A stretch of 64,000 nucleotides of DNA, taken from contig NC_064538.1 in the NCBI RefSeq assembly GCF_023856365.1, positions 16,966,935-17,030,934 on the forward strand, written 5' to 3'. Origin of the DNA: Brienomyrus brachyistius (taxonomy: Eukaryota > Chordata > Actinopteri > Osteoglossiformes > Mormyridae). Positions 15,941 to 30,400 of the stretch are shown piece by piece; positions within the stretch are counted from its first letter, which is position 1, and every line of letters starts with the position of its first letter. A model generated the notes under the pieces. It worked only from the letters and a program-made list of their open reading frames with translations. It was not told where the DNA came from and did not search any database. The position numbers were made by a program, and so were the translations under genes.

Positions 15941-18125
15941 CGGTTTTATTTAAAAATACAGCACAGAAGTACAAGCAAAAAAAGGTTTGACAATGTGCAA
16001 ACACACCAGAAGAATAGAGAGCCTTCATACAATATTAGTATACCTTTTAAACTATAAAGATTGTTAGTATATTGTTCCTAAGAGAGACTACATATCCCCA
16101 CAAATGATTTTATGGTCCTCTGTTGATTGTACTAGAAACTCATTCTAGAAGCTAAAACAAAAGGGGGCATTTGGTTTCAAACCAGGCAAATGAGGGAGAT
16201 GCACTCACAAAAGTGATTTCAAATCAAGGGTCTCCATCTCAATCTTGACAAACCAAAGCTTAAGCAGCCAGAACCTGCCCATCCTCCAGAAAGACTGCAG
16301 CAAATGGCTTATCAGCAAAGCTGCCCTTAACACGTGGTACAAGCATCTGGAAACTTCTGTGAGCTGGCTGGTGGAATTAAGCACTAAACAGGTAAATGCA
16401 GGACCCTGAGGAAACCACAAGATGTAACTTTGAAGAAACGCACAGGGCTTTCACTGCCTCATGAGTGGGTAGACTGCCCTGTGCATAGCGACCCCCCCGG
16501 GCAGCCCGAAGATATGCGTGCAGTGACGGGAAGCGGGGGGGGGGCACCAACTTAAGCTTGGATGATCTTCAGAGTGACTCTCCATACGGCCTCTTAACCC
16601 ATTCTATCCTTTTATTTAAAACCATTAAGACCCCAATTTTAATGTCTCATCTGCTACATGCAGTGCATTGGCCAACAGAAACACTGATCAGCTGTGTAGC
16701 ACATTTAAACAAACCATCTGCGTGATGATAAATACCAAGGAATATCGATCTAATATTGGCAACAGGCAGAGATACCAGGTACAATATGAATCACAAAGTG
16801 AATACATGAAGTTTTCAACAAATAGGCTAAAATTCAGCAACCGATCATCCTAGGTCTCAAGGGTTCAGGGGTCACATGCTAGGAGTACCAGAAAAGAATG
16901 TGTGGCCCATGACAAGGTAATGTGACCTGGGACAGCTGTACACAAACCAAGGCACAAGTCATGTTATTCTGGGCAACATTGCCCAGGCTCCTGGCTCACC
17001 GATGGGGCAAAGGCCCATCCTGCGTCTACCCACAGGATGGCACCACCAATAGGACAGTGCAAGAGGGCGGGGAGCTCACAGACCGAATCGCGTAGCTCCC
17101 CAGCTAAAAAATCACTTAATACACCACAACTTAGTTTGCAGATATTTACAGAGGTGGTCAGATAATTTTCTGTGGATATGCTAAACTCATTGAAAAACAC
17201 TTCATAAAAATAAAACAAAAAAAAAAGTAAAAAATTTGAAGCTGTGCAAATTACTGAGCACTTCATATTACCCGAGGAAAGTAGAAACCAAACATTCTGT
17301 TAAGAGGGTTAAAACTGAGCCCGCAGGACAATGCAACACCCCTTTCACTGTGCTCCACGCAAAGCAGCAGATTCATTACTGGGACTGTCCTAGGATCAGA
17401 GGATAGAGTACTGGAATGCAGACAGAGTCGGGGGTGAAGGGGGGTCGTACAGGGGTTAGACAGGCGGTGTGGGGTGCTCCATTGATTTACTCAGATCTGA
17501 CCACCACCCACCTTGAAACAGCTCATAGCACAGGGAGTGATGACCATGTGATCAGAAAATTCCGGAAGACTGACCATCCCTTAAAACGTAGTCCTGAGCA
17601 TAGAAACCACTGCAGTTAACTCAAAAGTAAATGTGGTACAAATTTACTCAGCTACAAACTAAATGGGAATCTTTTGCAGCTACCATGAGGGTGCGTTTAA
17701 AACTGTTTAAATTTTTAAACATTGTAAAAACTAATCTGTTTTCCCTTAATACCCTGTAGAAATTACATATATGAACAGCACAGATGTGGTAGCATCTTTT
17801 AAGGGAGGGGTACCTCTGAGCAATCTAAAGAAAGATGGTAGAAAATTACTCATACTTAACATCCCATTTCCACCGTGGAAAAGTCCTGGAATATGCAAAA
17901 CGTGGATATAAATTGCTGGATGTAATATTTCATGAGCTCTACAGAGCAGGCAGATGAAGTATTCATGCATTCCAATATGTACAGAGACACGAGGTGCCGG
18001 CTGCCCGCTTGCCCTCCGGTCCAGTTCTCCAGTTGCTGCTCGCTGCAGTCGCACAGTGGTTCTCGTTTGGCGTCGGACTGCGCTTTGACCGTGGCGGCTG
18101 TTGGGGAGCCCCGCCCCTCGGCCCA
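15925..18125 (-). other. cxadr: cxadr 3'UTR (inferred)
   Basis: About 2.2 kb follow the cxadr stop on the minus strand without splice signals or credible frames. An AATAAA signal on the minus strand lies at 15945-15950 (TTTATT on plus), and a nearer one lies at 16611-16616. The end point is inference. Confidence 0.5.
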
Positions 18126-18402
18126 TTACACGATGGAGCCATCCCTGTTCTGCGCCGGCACCATGACAGGCACGGCGCCCATGCGGCTCAGGTTGGGGCC
18201 AGCCGTGCGGGACAGGGGGGGCACTGGGGCTTGGCTGGGCGGCCGGTCATACTCCTCCGTGGGAATCGTGTTGTAAATGGATTTGGCAGCATATTCGTGC
18301 AGGTTGGAGGGCGACATGGAGCCCACAGAGGACCGCTGGCTCCCCACGCTGGTGAAGCTCCGTGCCGTTGACACTCGGCTTTTCGGGGGGGGTACGTCCT
18401 CC
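18126..18402 (-). CDS. cxadr: cxadr exon 7 (cytoplasmic tail, stop)
   Basis: The acceptor is CCCCCGCAG, and the exon ends at TAA (18126-18128). It encodes [34 protein letters not shown] and [17 protein letters not shown] sequence, ending KDGSIV-like RDGSIV. I did not recognise the alternative terminal exon known for the mammalian long isoform. Confidence 0.96.
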
Positions 18403-21400
18403 CTGCGGGGGGAGGGGGGGGGGTATTAAAATGGGTAGCTGCATGCTGGTGACTACTGACATTCCCCCACTTCCTAACACCTGGTCTGTACCAGAAACGG
18501 TTGAGCAGAGCTGTTTCGGGTCAGAACCAGGTTATATGGGACTACACTGAGCTGGAGGCCTTAAACCCCCACAGGGCCACTCGCATCACACGGCTGACGC
18601 TGAATAAGTCAGAAATGTTTTATAATAATGACATAATAATATAATAATCATTTGGGGATTTACCCTGATCAGACTGTGATTAATTATAATTCATAATAAA
18701 GCTGACATTTACTTATTGATTGATTATATGCGTATTGATTATAACTAGCATTGGTTTATTCCTTATAAATAAGCCATTGACTAGACAAAGATCCTAGAAT
18801 AGTCTGACGGTCTGCGCATGCCCTGTTCTAGAAACCCAGTGTATGGTCCCATAAACTTGAGTGTAGCTGAGTTATGGAGTGAAGTGTGAGAAAGTTCTGA
18901 ACCCATTTGGGCCCTGCCAGTCTGTACTAGTATCACCTTAGAATATCAGCTATAATATCTATCAATATAGAGTGAGTTTGCGGTTTGACCCCATGACTGC
19001 CCCTCGTAGGCCCAGGTACCCACTTGATCTCATAGGAGATCTCCTTCTCGTATTTCTTCCTGTTGCGGGCACGGAGGCAGCAGAACAGGATGATAGCGAT
19101 GAGGATGAGGGCCAGGAGCACGCCAATGACGGCACCGGCAATGATGCCGGCTGTGTTGGGGGCTGTGGGGCACACGGAACAGCCAATCACAGACTGACTC
19201 TTGCACTGAAAACAAGTGGCACTATAAGTAAAGGGGATGGTTACTCACCGGGCACAACGCGCAGATTCAAGGTGCAGTCATCCATCCCCACGCGGTTCCT
19301 GGCTGTGCAGCGGTAAGTGCCGGAAGCGCTGTTTGAGGCGTTACGGACATTTAGGGTGCTTCCGGTGGAGTCTGAGGCATAAAATCAGAAGCAGGGATGA
19401 GAACCCTGAGAGCAAAGTCTTCAACATTTGGCAAACTTTTCAAAGAATGGAATTTAGAAGTTTCAGAGTGAGACAAGGAAGTATCCACGCAGCAAAGGTG
19501 CGGAAATGGGCAAATAACATGGGGGAGGCAGGAAAAGGGGGAGCAGCAGTGGGGTGACTGGGGGGCAAGATGACAAGAACTCACCCAGCACGGCGGTGGC
19601 AGGCAGCACCTTGGTGTCGCTCGTCTTCTCCCAGGTGTACTGCACCGGGTTGGTGCCCTCCGACGACACACACTTTAGCTGCACATCTTTGCCCAAGTGG
19701 GATGGCCCAACGGTGTAACACGCAGGCTTGGAGGGCCGGACTGCAGGGGGGGGAACGCCAGTCACCCAACAATGCAGCACATGGACCCGAAGCACTCACG
19801 TTCTGAAATCGGAGACGGTCACCGCGTCGCCCAGAAGGAGCACTACTAATGCATTAATAAGCACCAGAACTTATGATGCAACAGCTTCATAAATCATGAT
19901 ACACAAATGGAAATTAAGCAAAAAACACAAAACAGCACGGAGCTTTAGTGAACCCTTATAGACTTGATTTAAGCGAACTCCTACGGCACAAATTAAAACC
20001 ATCACCAGGCCATTTCGAAGTCAAGGAAACACAACCCAGTAAGACGATCAGCGGGGTGGAGCCTAACGGTGTGTCCTCTGTCATACGAGAAGCCATGGGA
20101 TCAGAGACACACATGCCGAGATGACATCACTGTTTGGACCGGTGCCAGTAAAAACAAGTTTTGGGGCCGTGTGGCGAACGATGGCGGTTTATATGCTCAA
20201 CGCGGATTATTGCCAGCCACTCAGTCAGGAGACAGGGAAGGTTCCCGTGTACTAGGACTGCTACCCATTCCTTGGTAACTCTGTGGACGACATCTTGCAA
20301 GATGTCGGTATAGCAACTCCAGGAGAGCCAAAAGCAGCAGCCGGTGTGCAGGAGCAAGACAGTATGTGGACAGTGAGGAGTTCAGTAAGTGGGCAGCGTG
20401 GCTCAGTAATCCTGTCGCCAATCCCCCCCCGAAAAGGTCCCCTGTGTCTGTCCAACAGGCTAAATCCAGAATCAGCAGAGAGATCACCCTCCACCATCAA
20501 TGCCTCAATGAGCTCCTCCAGAGGTCCAGCTCCCATTTGGACCCCAGCGTTCACCGCCCATTTCTGGCCACTTTTTCAGACCACAGAGTGGCATGTACTG
20601 GCCGATATCCCACTTTGACCAAGAGATCATCGGCTCTGGTTTTCTGAGGTGTAGGCTGTCGTGTGATCAAACTGCCCTCATACGCAGATCTGGCCAGATG
20701 ATGTAATCTTCTACATGTCTTCCCTCATATAAAACATTAATGTGCTATTTGCCTCACTTGTACGTTGCTGTGGGCAACAGTGACTGCTAAATAAAATGTA
20801 AATACATAATAAAACATCTTCAGCAGTACACTGGATGTCATCTCAAACACAAAATCGTTTTTTCCTCCACATGCTGCTAAGCACAGCCGGGGGGTACATT
20901 CCACTCCATGGGGTTAATAGCAATCAGAAGGAAGCAGGAAGCAGTTTAAGGAAATGTTTGCTCCTTTACAAGGCACCACTCGTCATCCATGCATTTATGG
21001 CCCAACAGCAGCCGGACTATTAAACCATCTGTCCAGGTGAACATTGCACAATGCTAGTGGTATGGTTAATGTTTAAGCACTCCGACATGATCAGTCGGTG
21101 AACTTGATATGAATTGTCAGCCAGTGCATGCGCTTCAGCAAGTGACCAAAACAACGGACGGTAGGGGTACGGCAGGTGACCTGGTCTACAGACAGTAGGT
21201 GATCTGGTCTACGGACGGTAGAGATACAGCAGATGATGTGGTGCATAGACTCTGCAGAGATAGAGCAAGCGACCTTGTGCCAGGTTCCTAAGAGGGTCTC
21301 ACCCATGACAGTCAGCTGCATCTTCCTGCTGCGGATGCCTGGTGCCTTCTTCACCTTGCACTGGTATGTGCCCGTGTCTGAGGGTTGCAGGCTGGTCAGG

Positions 21401-24400
21401 TTGATAGAGGCATCACCATTCTTGGGGTCAGGCGAGTTGAAGTGCACCCGGCCCTTCATGGCAGGATTATAGTCCTCATATGCCCGGTCCCCTGAGTACA
21501 GGATGATCTGCAGAGGGAGGACGTGAAGTTAGACAATGGAGGAGTCATGGAGACCTGCACAGTCTGCATGACTGAGGCGGGGGATCGAGGGGCTGGCTTC
21601 TACATTACAAATCCAAACCAAGAGTGGCATCCATATTACAGTGCAAATTCTGTCCTAACAGCCTCATCTCAGTAGGAGTTGGAACTTATCTTCCAAACGA
21701 CCTTGGTTGTGGAACTAATATTAGCCTTCCCAAGCAAGCCAGTGCAGGCACACAAAAGGATGTCTGTTGAGTCGAATCAACACCTGCTGTGTGGAGAGGC
21801 TACGCCACGGGCAGGACAGCCCCGCCTCACCAACTTTGTTCTGATCCGACAATGTCATTAACATTAGGAACTGGGACGGGCAGGAGATGCTAACATCATA
21901 GCACAGGGGACAAGCAAAGCATGAGAAACTCAAATGCCAGACAGATCACACCCAGTCTTTCATAACCACGGAGGCGTCAGACGACACCAGTCTCCACTAG
22001 ACATAGTGCAAAAGGCCCCCGGGGAAAGCAGCAGGTGAGCGAAACTGCAACGACGGAATTCAGATGACCTCAGATGAGCAGATTCACAGACACAGGCAGA
22101 AGTAGACATCAGTATTCCAGTACTGGGTACAGAATGCAGCGACTGATCCCGAAGGCACCAGCTGGGAAAACTGGCAGATTAGTATAAGACTGAGTTCAAA
22201 AAGTCCAACCTAAATCCATGTGACTGAGTAGTGGCATACAATCAATACTACCTAAACGGTTTCTGAACGCAACGTGCCTATGAAGTTCTACCATAACAGC
22301 AAAAATGAGGAGGAAGCGAGGAGGTGGCAGGGGGCACACGAACACAGGGCAGAACACAAAAAAGTGGGGGGCTTTTAATCATATTATTGAGGTGAATGGA
22401 GTTTTCTAGCCGGTGTGCCAGACTGCAAAATAAATGGACATTATGGAATTATCCAGACTGTAAGCAGCAGTCGCCTGGAGGAAATACCAGCAGGAACAGA
22501 ACAATCCGGAGCAGGAGCAGAGGTATTAAAAACACACCACACTGTCTATTTGCAGACAGTGTGCTTGTGGGCCTGGCCGGGGTATGGTATGGGGGATGAA
22601 AGGGGGGCGGCGTTTTTGAGATGCAAAGTGGAGAAGCATGTAGGGATGAGCATGGGAGCAGACAGGATACCCGCCACAAGCTTACGCCCCTGCCACGTCC
22701 TATTAACGCACCTCATGGACACACTGGGATGCTCTGATAAAAATGCTAATGACTGTGCCTGGGATTGCGAGTTGAAAGTGAATCTTTGTACCAGAATAGC
22801 AGAGAAATGCACATTATATAGGCCCCATGCAAAATGAATCAGGCTTTTAACAAAAAAAAAAAAAAATCAGTCCAGTTCAAACCAGTCACTGTGCTTAAAC
22901 ACACCAGTAACACATACTTTGAAATTCAGTCAAATATGCAGGAAAAAAGGCCATCCACACCGAGTGTGAGGTGATCTGAAAATGGTTTTGATTCAGGAAA
23001 CACCTGCAGCTTGGGAGGAAGTCACACACACCAACCCGCCAGCCCCCAGCTGCCCACTCGTCAAAGCTGATTGCCACAGTGGTGTTGTCAGCGTAGCAGA
23101 ACAGCTCATTACAGGAGCTGTTCCCCACTCCAGTCTGCAAATGGCAGTGCAGATTCTCTCTCTCTCTCCCTCCCTCCCTCCCCTACAGCGCACGGCCCCA
23201 AAGCCTCCCAGAAGCACATTATGGGAATGCCGCAATCTGCCACAAAGACTTGCTGCTCGGCCAGGGCAAAGGAAACTCACTAATGTGACTAATTCCGGGA
23301 AAGGAGGGGAACAGAGCACATACACAAATGAAGTCTATGTTGTATGGAAATACAGCATTCCTGTCTGTCACTTCCTGATACAAACATATTTACCTCTCTA
23401 ATTTATACATGCCACGGAGATGCAGTCAGGCTGCAATAGCACAGCTACATACCACTGGACCACGGTGCCCAGCAAGAGTAGCTTAACACCTGCTAGGAAG
23501 CGCAGCATTTTAAGGCACAGACTCCAACACCCCATAAACGCTGCCCCCTGCAGGACACCACTGGCGGCACAAACAGGACAGGTGCATCAGGTCACATGAT
23601 CGTCACACCAAGCTCAAATGAAGGTAAACAAACAAATCTCTGGCGTTGCGCAAAAAATCACTAAAGCGGCTATCAAATGGCAGGACCCAGGTTGTTGGCT
23701 GGATTCTGTTCACGCTGGTAAGGGAGGCACCACTGAAGTGTGACACAGTAAATAAGATTATGGTAATTTACGCAGCTATGCGCTGTATGGATTGCAGCCC
23801 AGGATACCAAGGGAGACGCCCTCTCAGCTGGTTAATAAGAGGCGTGTACCACAGGACATTGTCATTCATTGCACAGTTCCCAAAAAGACCACAGATGTGA
23901 CTGGCAGCTATAGAGAACCCATTCATGCCAGAATGACATTTAAATCGAGAGCCATTTCTATTCTGGGAAAAACTTGACACCCTTTTGCCCCCCCTCCAAA
24001 AAAAATGTTTCTACACATTAGGAAGATTAAATATTCATATGGAAAAACCTGTTAATTGTGATGAACACGAGGAGGGTGTGAAGATATGAAAGACGGAATA
24101 CAGAAACTGAACTCTCCCTCTCTCTCCCACACACATGCACGCACTAACCACTTTATCCTCCTTCTGGTTGTCAGAGGCTAGCTGGCTCCACTCGATGTCC
24201 AGGGGGCCTGTATCTTCGGAAGCCAGCTTAAACTGGCAGCTCAGCATGACACCCTCCCCGCTGGCCTTCTCAAAGGTCGTTGACCCGGTTGAGGTGATGT
24301 CCAGTCCATGACTCATACCTGAGTGCATAAAACAAGGACTGTGGTTAGTCTCGTTTACCTGATGAGATCCTGGGACACCATTAGTCCCACGTCAACATCT

Positions 24401-27400
24401 GTCAGCATCAGGGCTGTGCAAATACAGCAGGAGGTTTTTAAAGGGGAAGATGAAATGAGAGAGGATTGCGGCTGCAATCCAAAAGTGGAGAGATCACTAC
24501 CATTCATGTGCCTACTTTATTCACATTCATAGTAAAATGACTGGAGGGCATGGATTCTTTTAGAGGGGGTAGCGTGTGGCTCAGTGGGCTCAGAGGGTCA
24601 CCGGTTCAAGCCTAGCCCCGCCACATCTGCAGCTCCTTGAGCAAGGCCCTTAACCCCCAGCTCCCTGGGCACCGTTATGGGTGGCTGCCCTTCGTGGCCA
24701 GCTTGCTCTTACCTAAAGAGAGCAAGCTGGAGGAGGCGTAAAAGGAATCGATAGTATCTAAAGCATCAAACAAAAAACAGGGGGGCTCAGCACACTTCTG
24801 GTATTGAAACATCTCTTTAAATGGCTCAACACAACCTTACCTTTCTAACCTAGCGTTAACTAGTGTCAGCAACATGGGGCAAATGCTCATTTCACAGCAT
24901 GTTATCCCTGTCTTCAGTCAGTGAACCTGCATTCAACACACTGCCCTGAAGGCACTCAAATAGCCCAAGATGTGCGGCTATTCTGCTGCTAACAAAGGAG
25001 CCATCGCTCAAGATGCAAACATAGTCCAGACTCAATTTCTGCAGCACCTTTATCGGCCAAACAGGCTCTGGCTGAATGACAAATGAACTTATTCTCATCT
25101 CCCAGCATTGCGTCACTCCAGGTCCGCTGATTTACATAGCAGTCAGAAAGTGTCAAGGAAGAAGTCAAAACATATCCACCTGTATCTATTTAACTGTCCA
25201 TCCATCTCCACACAGGAGACAGATCAGATGCTGACACTAGAGTCACCTTCAAAGCCTCGTTGTGAGGTGTTTCTATGCAATGTGTGACAGACATTCCCAC
25301 CCTACAGCCATTAGAAATACAGAAGAATGATCCCAAGAATTCAGGTGGGTGGCTTTATCCAAGCCTGTGAAATGAGTGAGTGGGCTCTCCCACTTCTCTG
25401 GGGTTAAGACAGATGGTAACAAGTGTTCATAATTAATTATAGGGAAGACAGAAACCTTTTGCAAAACAAAACAAAGAAAAATTCCCATAATGAGCAATTA
25501 TATACAATACTTGCCAAATACTGAGGTAAAAGGTCCTCAGTATGTGTAGACACACGCCCACATGCACGTGACAGAAACGTGACACACGGTGCCTGCAGCA
25601 TACAGCACAGAGTAGGTTGATTCCACACCAGGAAATTTATTCTAGAAGTTATGCAACACACATTTCCTCAGAAATCACACAAGTCCCCACATACTCCACT
25701 TATCAAAACACAAATAGACATTTTATTAAACACAAACAAACCAAGGTTTAAGAGAATCAACAGCTTAATAATAATAAAAAAAAACAGAACCAAAATACAT
25801 TTGGCCATTGGCTGAGCCTAGTAAAACCTGCCCCGCCAAGCCATGTTTACAGAGTGATACTGGTGACTCTCACATGACCAATCGCTGCACATTCAACAAT
25901 GAACACATCACTGTTTAAGGCATGTGTGTCAGTAACAAACACCCTATCATGTGTCATCCAGTCAGACCTGAAATTCAGGTTTCATGAGACAGGTGCTCTA
26001 AACAAGAAAGCTGACAAAGTCAATATGGCTTTAGGTTTGGTTAAATCTATGTAGTGCCCAGGAATTTACAACAAACCAAGCAAAGAAAAAACTACACAAC
26101 TGTCTATAACAGGTCGAATTTGAATTACTACACAGTTCATTTTCCCCCAGTGGACTGCATCGATCAACACAGGTGGGGCTAGACTCAAGCCTGAAAAAAC
26201 GGCACATTTACATTTCGTAGTTTATTGTAAATTTCAAACAATATATTTTAACAAAAAAAATAAAAACACTGTAGGGGAACACATATAGCGTCAATGCAGG
26301 TTATTTCCGCAAACTATTCCAGTCTTCAAAACAGGTGATTTATTTTCAGCCACACAGGATGCACTTGCTTCCCTGACACCACTCGCATTAAAGACCTGTC
26401 ACTCACATTCCTGTGTGTATGAGAGTGGCTTCATTCCGATAAGCAGAACTAATGCGCACAAAAATCACCTAACTTAAATCCTCACCAGTGCCTGCAATGC
26501 TTGTTTTGACAGCTCCTGGGCCTTCATGATGCTGTTGTAGTTATGTTGACTAACAAACTATGAGGTCTATCAGAAACAGCTGTATTTATTTTGGGTTTTG
26601 TCACACCTTAATTGCTCACGAGTAGAACTCACAATGCGACTTCTGAAGGCAGTTGGTTAAACTCGAGGTTATTTAGAGGTTCCACAGTAAGGGGTGAGAA
26701 TACTTTCAGATTTGTCAATTTGTAATTGGTTTAAAAACTAGAAATTTCTACTTCCAGATTATGTACTACTATGCGTAAATCACTGATATGAAATCCAGAT
26801 TAAATCAGTTTTAATTTCAAATTTCATGCAGCAATTTTCTTGTTGAAAACACCTTGTTTATAAGAGAGATCCGAACAGAACAGCCAGACTCATTACGACT
26901 AAGAGAAAGGGCACAAGCACAAAAATAGCATAAGGCCAACAGGGGTGTACAGGAAGGCTTCTCTGACTGGACAACTTATCTAGGAGTAGAATTAGATCAA
27001 TTCAGGAAATAAAAGAGCAGCAGTTATTTGGCATATAAAACAGAACTAGAGCAACTGGAACTTAGAAATTTACCTGGAAAAGTAGGTATAATGAGGATTC
27101 AGCTGTGGGTGCAGGTCTGGGAAAGGCTGAATTTATTATGGCAGTTTGAAGACACCAGTGGAATGAAAAACAAGCCCAAAAAACTTCAACAAAAAGATTC
27201 CCATGATGTAAAAATTTTCATTAGAGATTCCATCCATGTCATACAGCCAACAGCCAGAACTCTGTTACATTTCAGAGGATTAAAATGTTTTTGCCCGTGA
27301 TGGTTCAGTTTGTCTCAGTGACCACTGCAGACCCATAATCGGCAAACAAGCGGGGCCTTTCACGCCATATTTACAGTAATGATTACACCGTGAAGAACAG

Positions 27401-30400
27401 GGCTTCTTCTAATGCCTGTAGGGAGAGTGGGTAATTACTGCTTCTGGGATGCTGGTTGAGTGCCTTGACGTCTGAAGCCCCTCTTTGTCCATCATTCTTT
27501 GCACTAGAGAAGTGCAGACCTTTAGGTGGCTAGGAGCCCTCATATGTCCGACAGGACCCGTGATGGAACAGGGCTTAGGGCCCTGGCCCTGTGGATGGCG
27601 GCTCTATTAAGCTTGTGTCAGTCCCTTGCCCTAGGTCGGCATGCCTCTAAACCCCTTCGTCACAACACAATGGGGAGAGAATCCTGTCTCCTGGCAACAG
27701 ATCCTATTGAGAATGTCACTGCAGCGATCAAGGGAGGGAGAAATTGAGTGGGAGAGGCAGAGCACAAGGAGAAATGGGGGGGGGGGGGGGTGACACCATT
27801 CCACAGAGACTTAAACCAGCCAGTCACTACACGCTGGTCACAAGCAGGATTAAAGTGTAAAGAAGCCATATTTAAGGGCATAATTAAGAGCAGCTGGACC
27901 TGACCTCACCCTTCAAACCATTTCTTGGTGATGTAATGATCCCTGGGCACCTAAGGTGATCCTAGAAGTTGAGAGCCGAGATCTAGCCACGCATCATTCC
28001 TTCCAGTCTGAGAACCACCCAACAGAATGGCCCAAGTCTTGCAATGCTGATTAAGCTGGAAAACATCCACGCCATGCATTTCCTAATAGAAATCTATTCA
28101 TTAGAACAAATCTCGTGGCTTGGACTGGTTTTGAGGACTGCGCTTTCATAATCTTGATCTGTATCAGCAACATATTTGAAGGCACAAGTACCAGAGAAAA
28201 TCAGCAGAGCTTCTGAATTAACGACTGTCGCGTGCTGGGCATCCTATCAAAGCAGTCCCAAGGATTGCAGGCAAAGCATCCATTAGCTCATTCTTAGCAG
28301 TAATATTAGATGCTCAGCAGCAGTTCTGAAGTTGCTTTATTGAAAAAATATCCATTTCCGCTAATGTTGTACCCATCTTTTAGACATTCATTCCTCTACT
28401 AAATAAATTCAAGCTCCTGACAAATTGTCGGTACGTCCTTTACAGAATATTTAAGGTGTTGGCATTCAAGTTTGCCACCCCCCCCAAAATGAAGACTTAA
28501 ATCCTCGCTTTAACAACCCAGAAAAAAGCTACTCTGTTTTGAACAGCTGTCAGGAGAGGTATTTTAAGTATATATATTGAAGTCACGTCTAAAGATAAAA
28601 CGCTTCTCTTCCCCTCAGCAGATTCATACATTTTAAACCCCTTTCTCAGTGTGGAAGACTCACTCGATTAAGCACAACACCTCATCATAATTAATGCGCA
28701 TTTCAAACATGTGTGATTACAGTAAATGGAATGAAGCGCTCAGGATGAGTGCACATTTTTATCGGCAAGCCTGCCTGCAATTGATGGACCTGGCACCCAC
28801 TTCGAATTTCAACTGTGCTTCTATTTCCTCTGGGACTAAGAGACCAGCTGCCACACATCGCGTTTCGGCATCCTTCACTGTGGCTGAGGGCCAGGAGGGG
28901 TCGTTTTCATTTGCTGAGGACATACAAGCTCAAACACTTCTAAACCAACCATTAAAACACTAGACCATTAAAACATGGATCCAAAGCAGGTTTCCTGTTC
29001 ACCTCAACTCCCAGCATACTTTGCTGCAAGACAGGTGAAAGACTTGGAGTCCTCTGATACTATGTCCATACACTGAAACATTTCAAAGAACAAAGACAGA
29101 AAGCAGCATAGATGAGCGAGCAGAAGGTCCTACGTGAGAGTGGTGACTGTGGAGCGTAACCCAGGTGGTAAAGCACAGGCGAGCTCCACAGCAAAGTTCT
29201 GCAGTACCCTGCTGTGTAAATGGCAGAATGCGTAGATGCAAAATTCATGTTAGGGATTTCAGCGCAGTGAGGTAACACACATTCACCCCAAATCAAAAAG
29301 GGTGTAAAAGTTTCCACACCTTTCAAGCAAAGTTGAACATTTAGAATCATAAAGTCTTTAAGAAATAAGAAGACAGAAATCCACCTGTATAAAAAAGTTA
29401 CTGAATCCCTGGACATGGGGTGATAAAGACAGACTTTTTGGGTAATGGTTAACTGGACACAAATGGTATCCTGCAGAACTCTATAACCCAGACCTACAAC
29501 TCCTAGTATTGCCAATGCAAAACCAATGAAGTAAATGAAGAAATAAAAGCCAATTAAAGAAGTCCAGGGCAACCATGCAAAGTACCCACAAGGCTTTCCT
29601 TGCAAATCAGCCATGGAGGCTGGCACAGTCCACTGGATCTGCAGGATCTACAGCAGTGTGGTTCTATGACTTTCAGACCTTCCAGGGAAGCCTTCATATG
29701 CCTAGTTCACAGTGATGAGCGGCAGATGAGAGGCTGTACAACATCTGTATACAGTAGTTAAACTATTACTGAAAGAGGAAAAACCCAACTATCTCCCTCT
29801 TAGGTGGTTAAATCTTAACTGCAAAGACACTGAAACGTCACCATGTTAGTATAAACATAACCATTAATACACTGGTAACCTCGATGTACCCTACCTGTTA
29901 TCACATGAAAATACACTGGTGGCCGCTTTGGAAAGGGATTACGTTGCAGAAAAGTGCTTTACAGAAACATACAGCACTGGGAAATATAGGGAGAATGAGT
30001 CATAAGGCAAAAATGAGATTTGCTGGTCAGGGCATTTCATTTCATTCAAAGTTCTGACGTGGGTTGCTATGCCGAAAAAACAAAACAATCTGGAAACCGG
30101 AATTCAAACGCCAGGATGAAACAAAAGGTGGAACGGCAAGCTGGATGTGTGAGGCTTCCCCTGAACACAGAACTGCAAACGGAAATCTAACAAAGGTCAC
30201 TGAACACCACATTTCTACCTGCAGGAGAACCTGGGGGGGGGGGGGGGAGAGAGAGACACAGGCGCCATTTGTAATCATGGTGACAGGAAGGGGGACGGCT
30301 GGATGCGACACCACTGCAACAAGCAGAACACCATACAATATTTTGGTGTGATCTTCTGCTACAAATGCATAGGAAATAATTTGGTAAGAAAGAGACAGAA

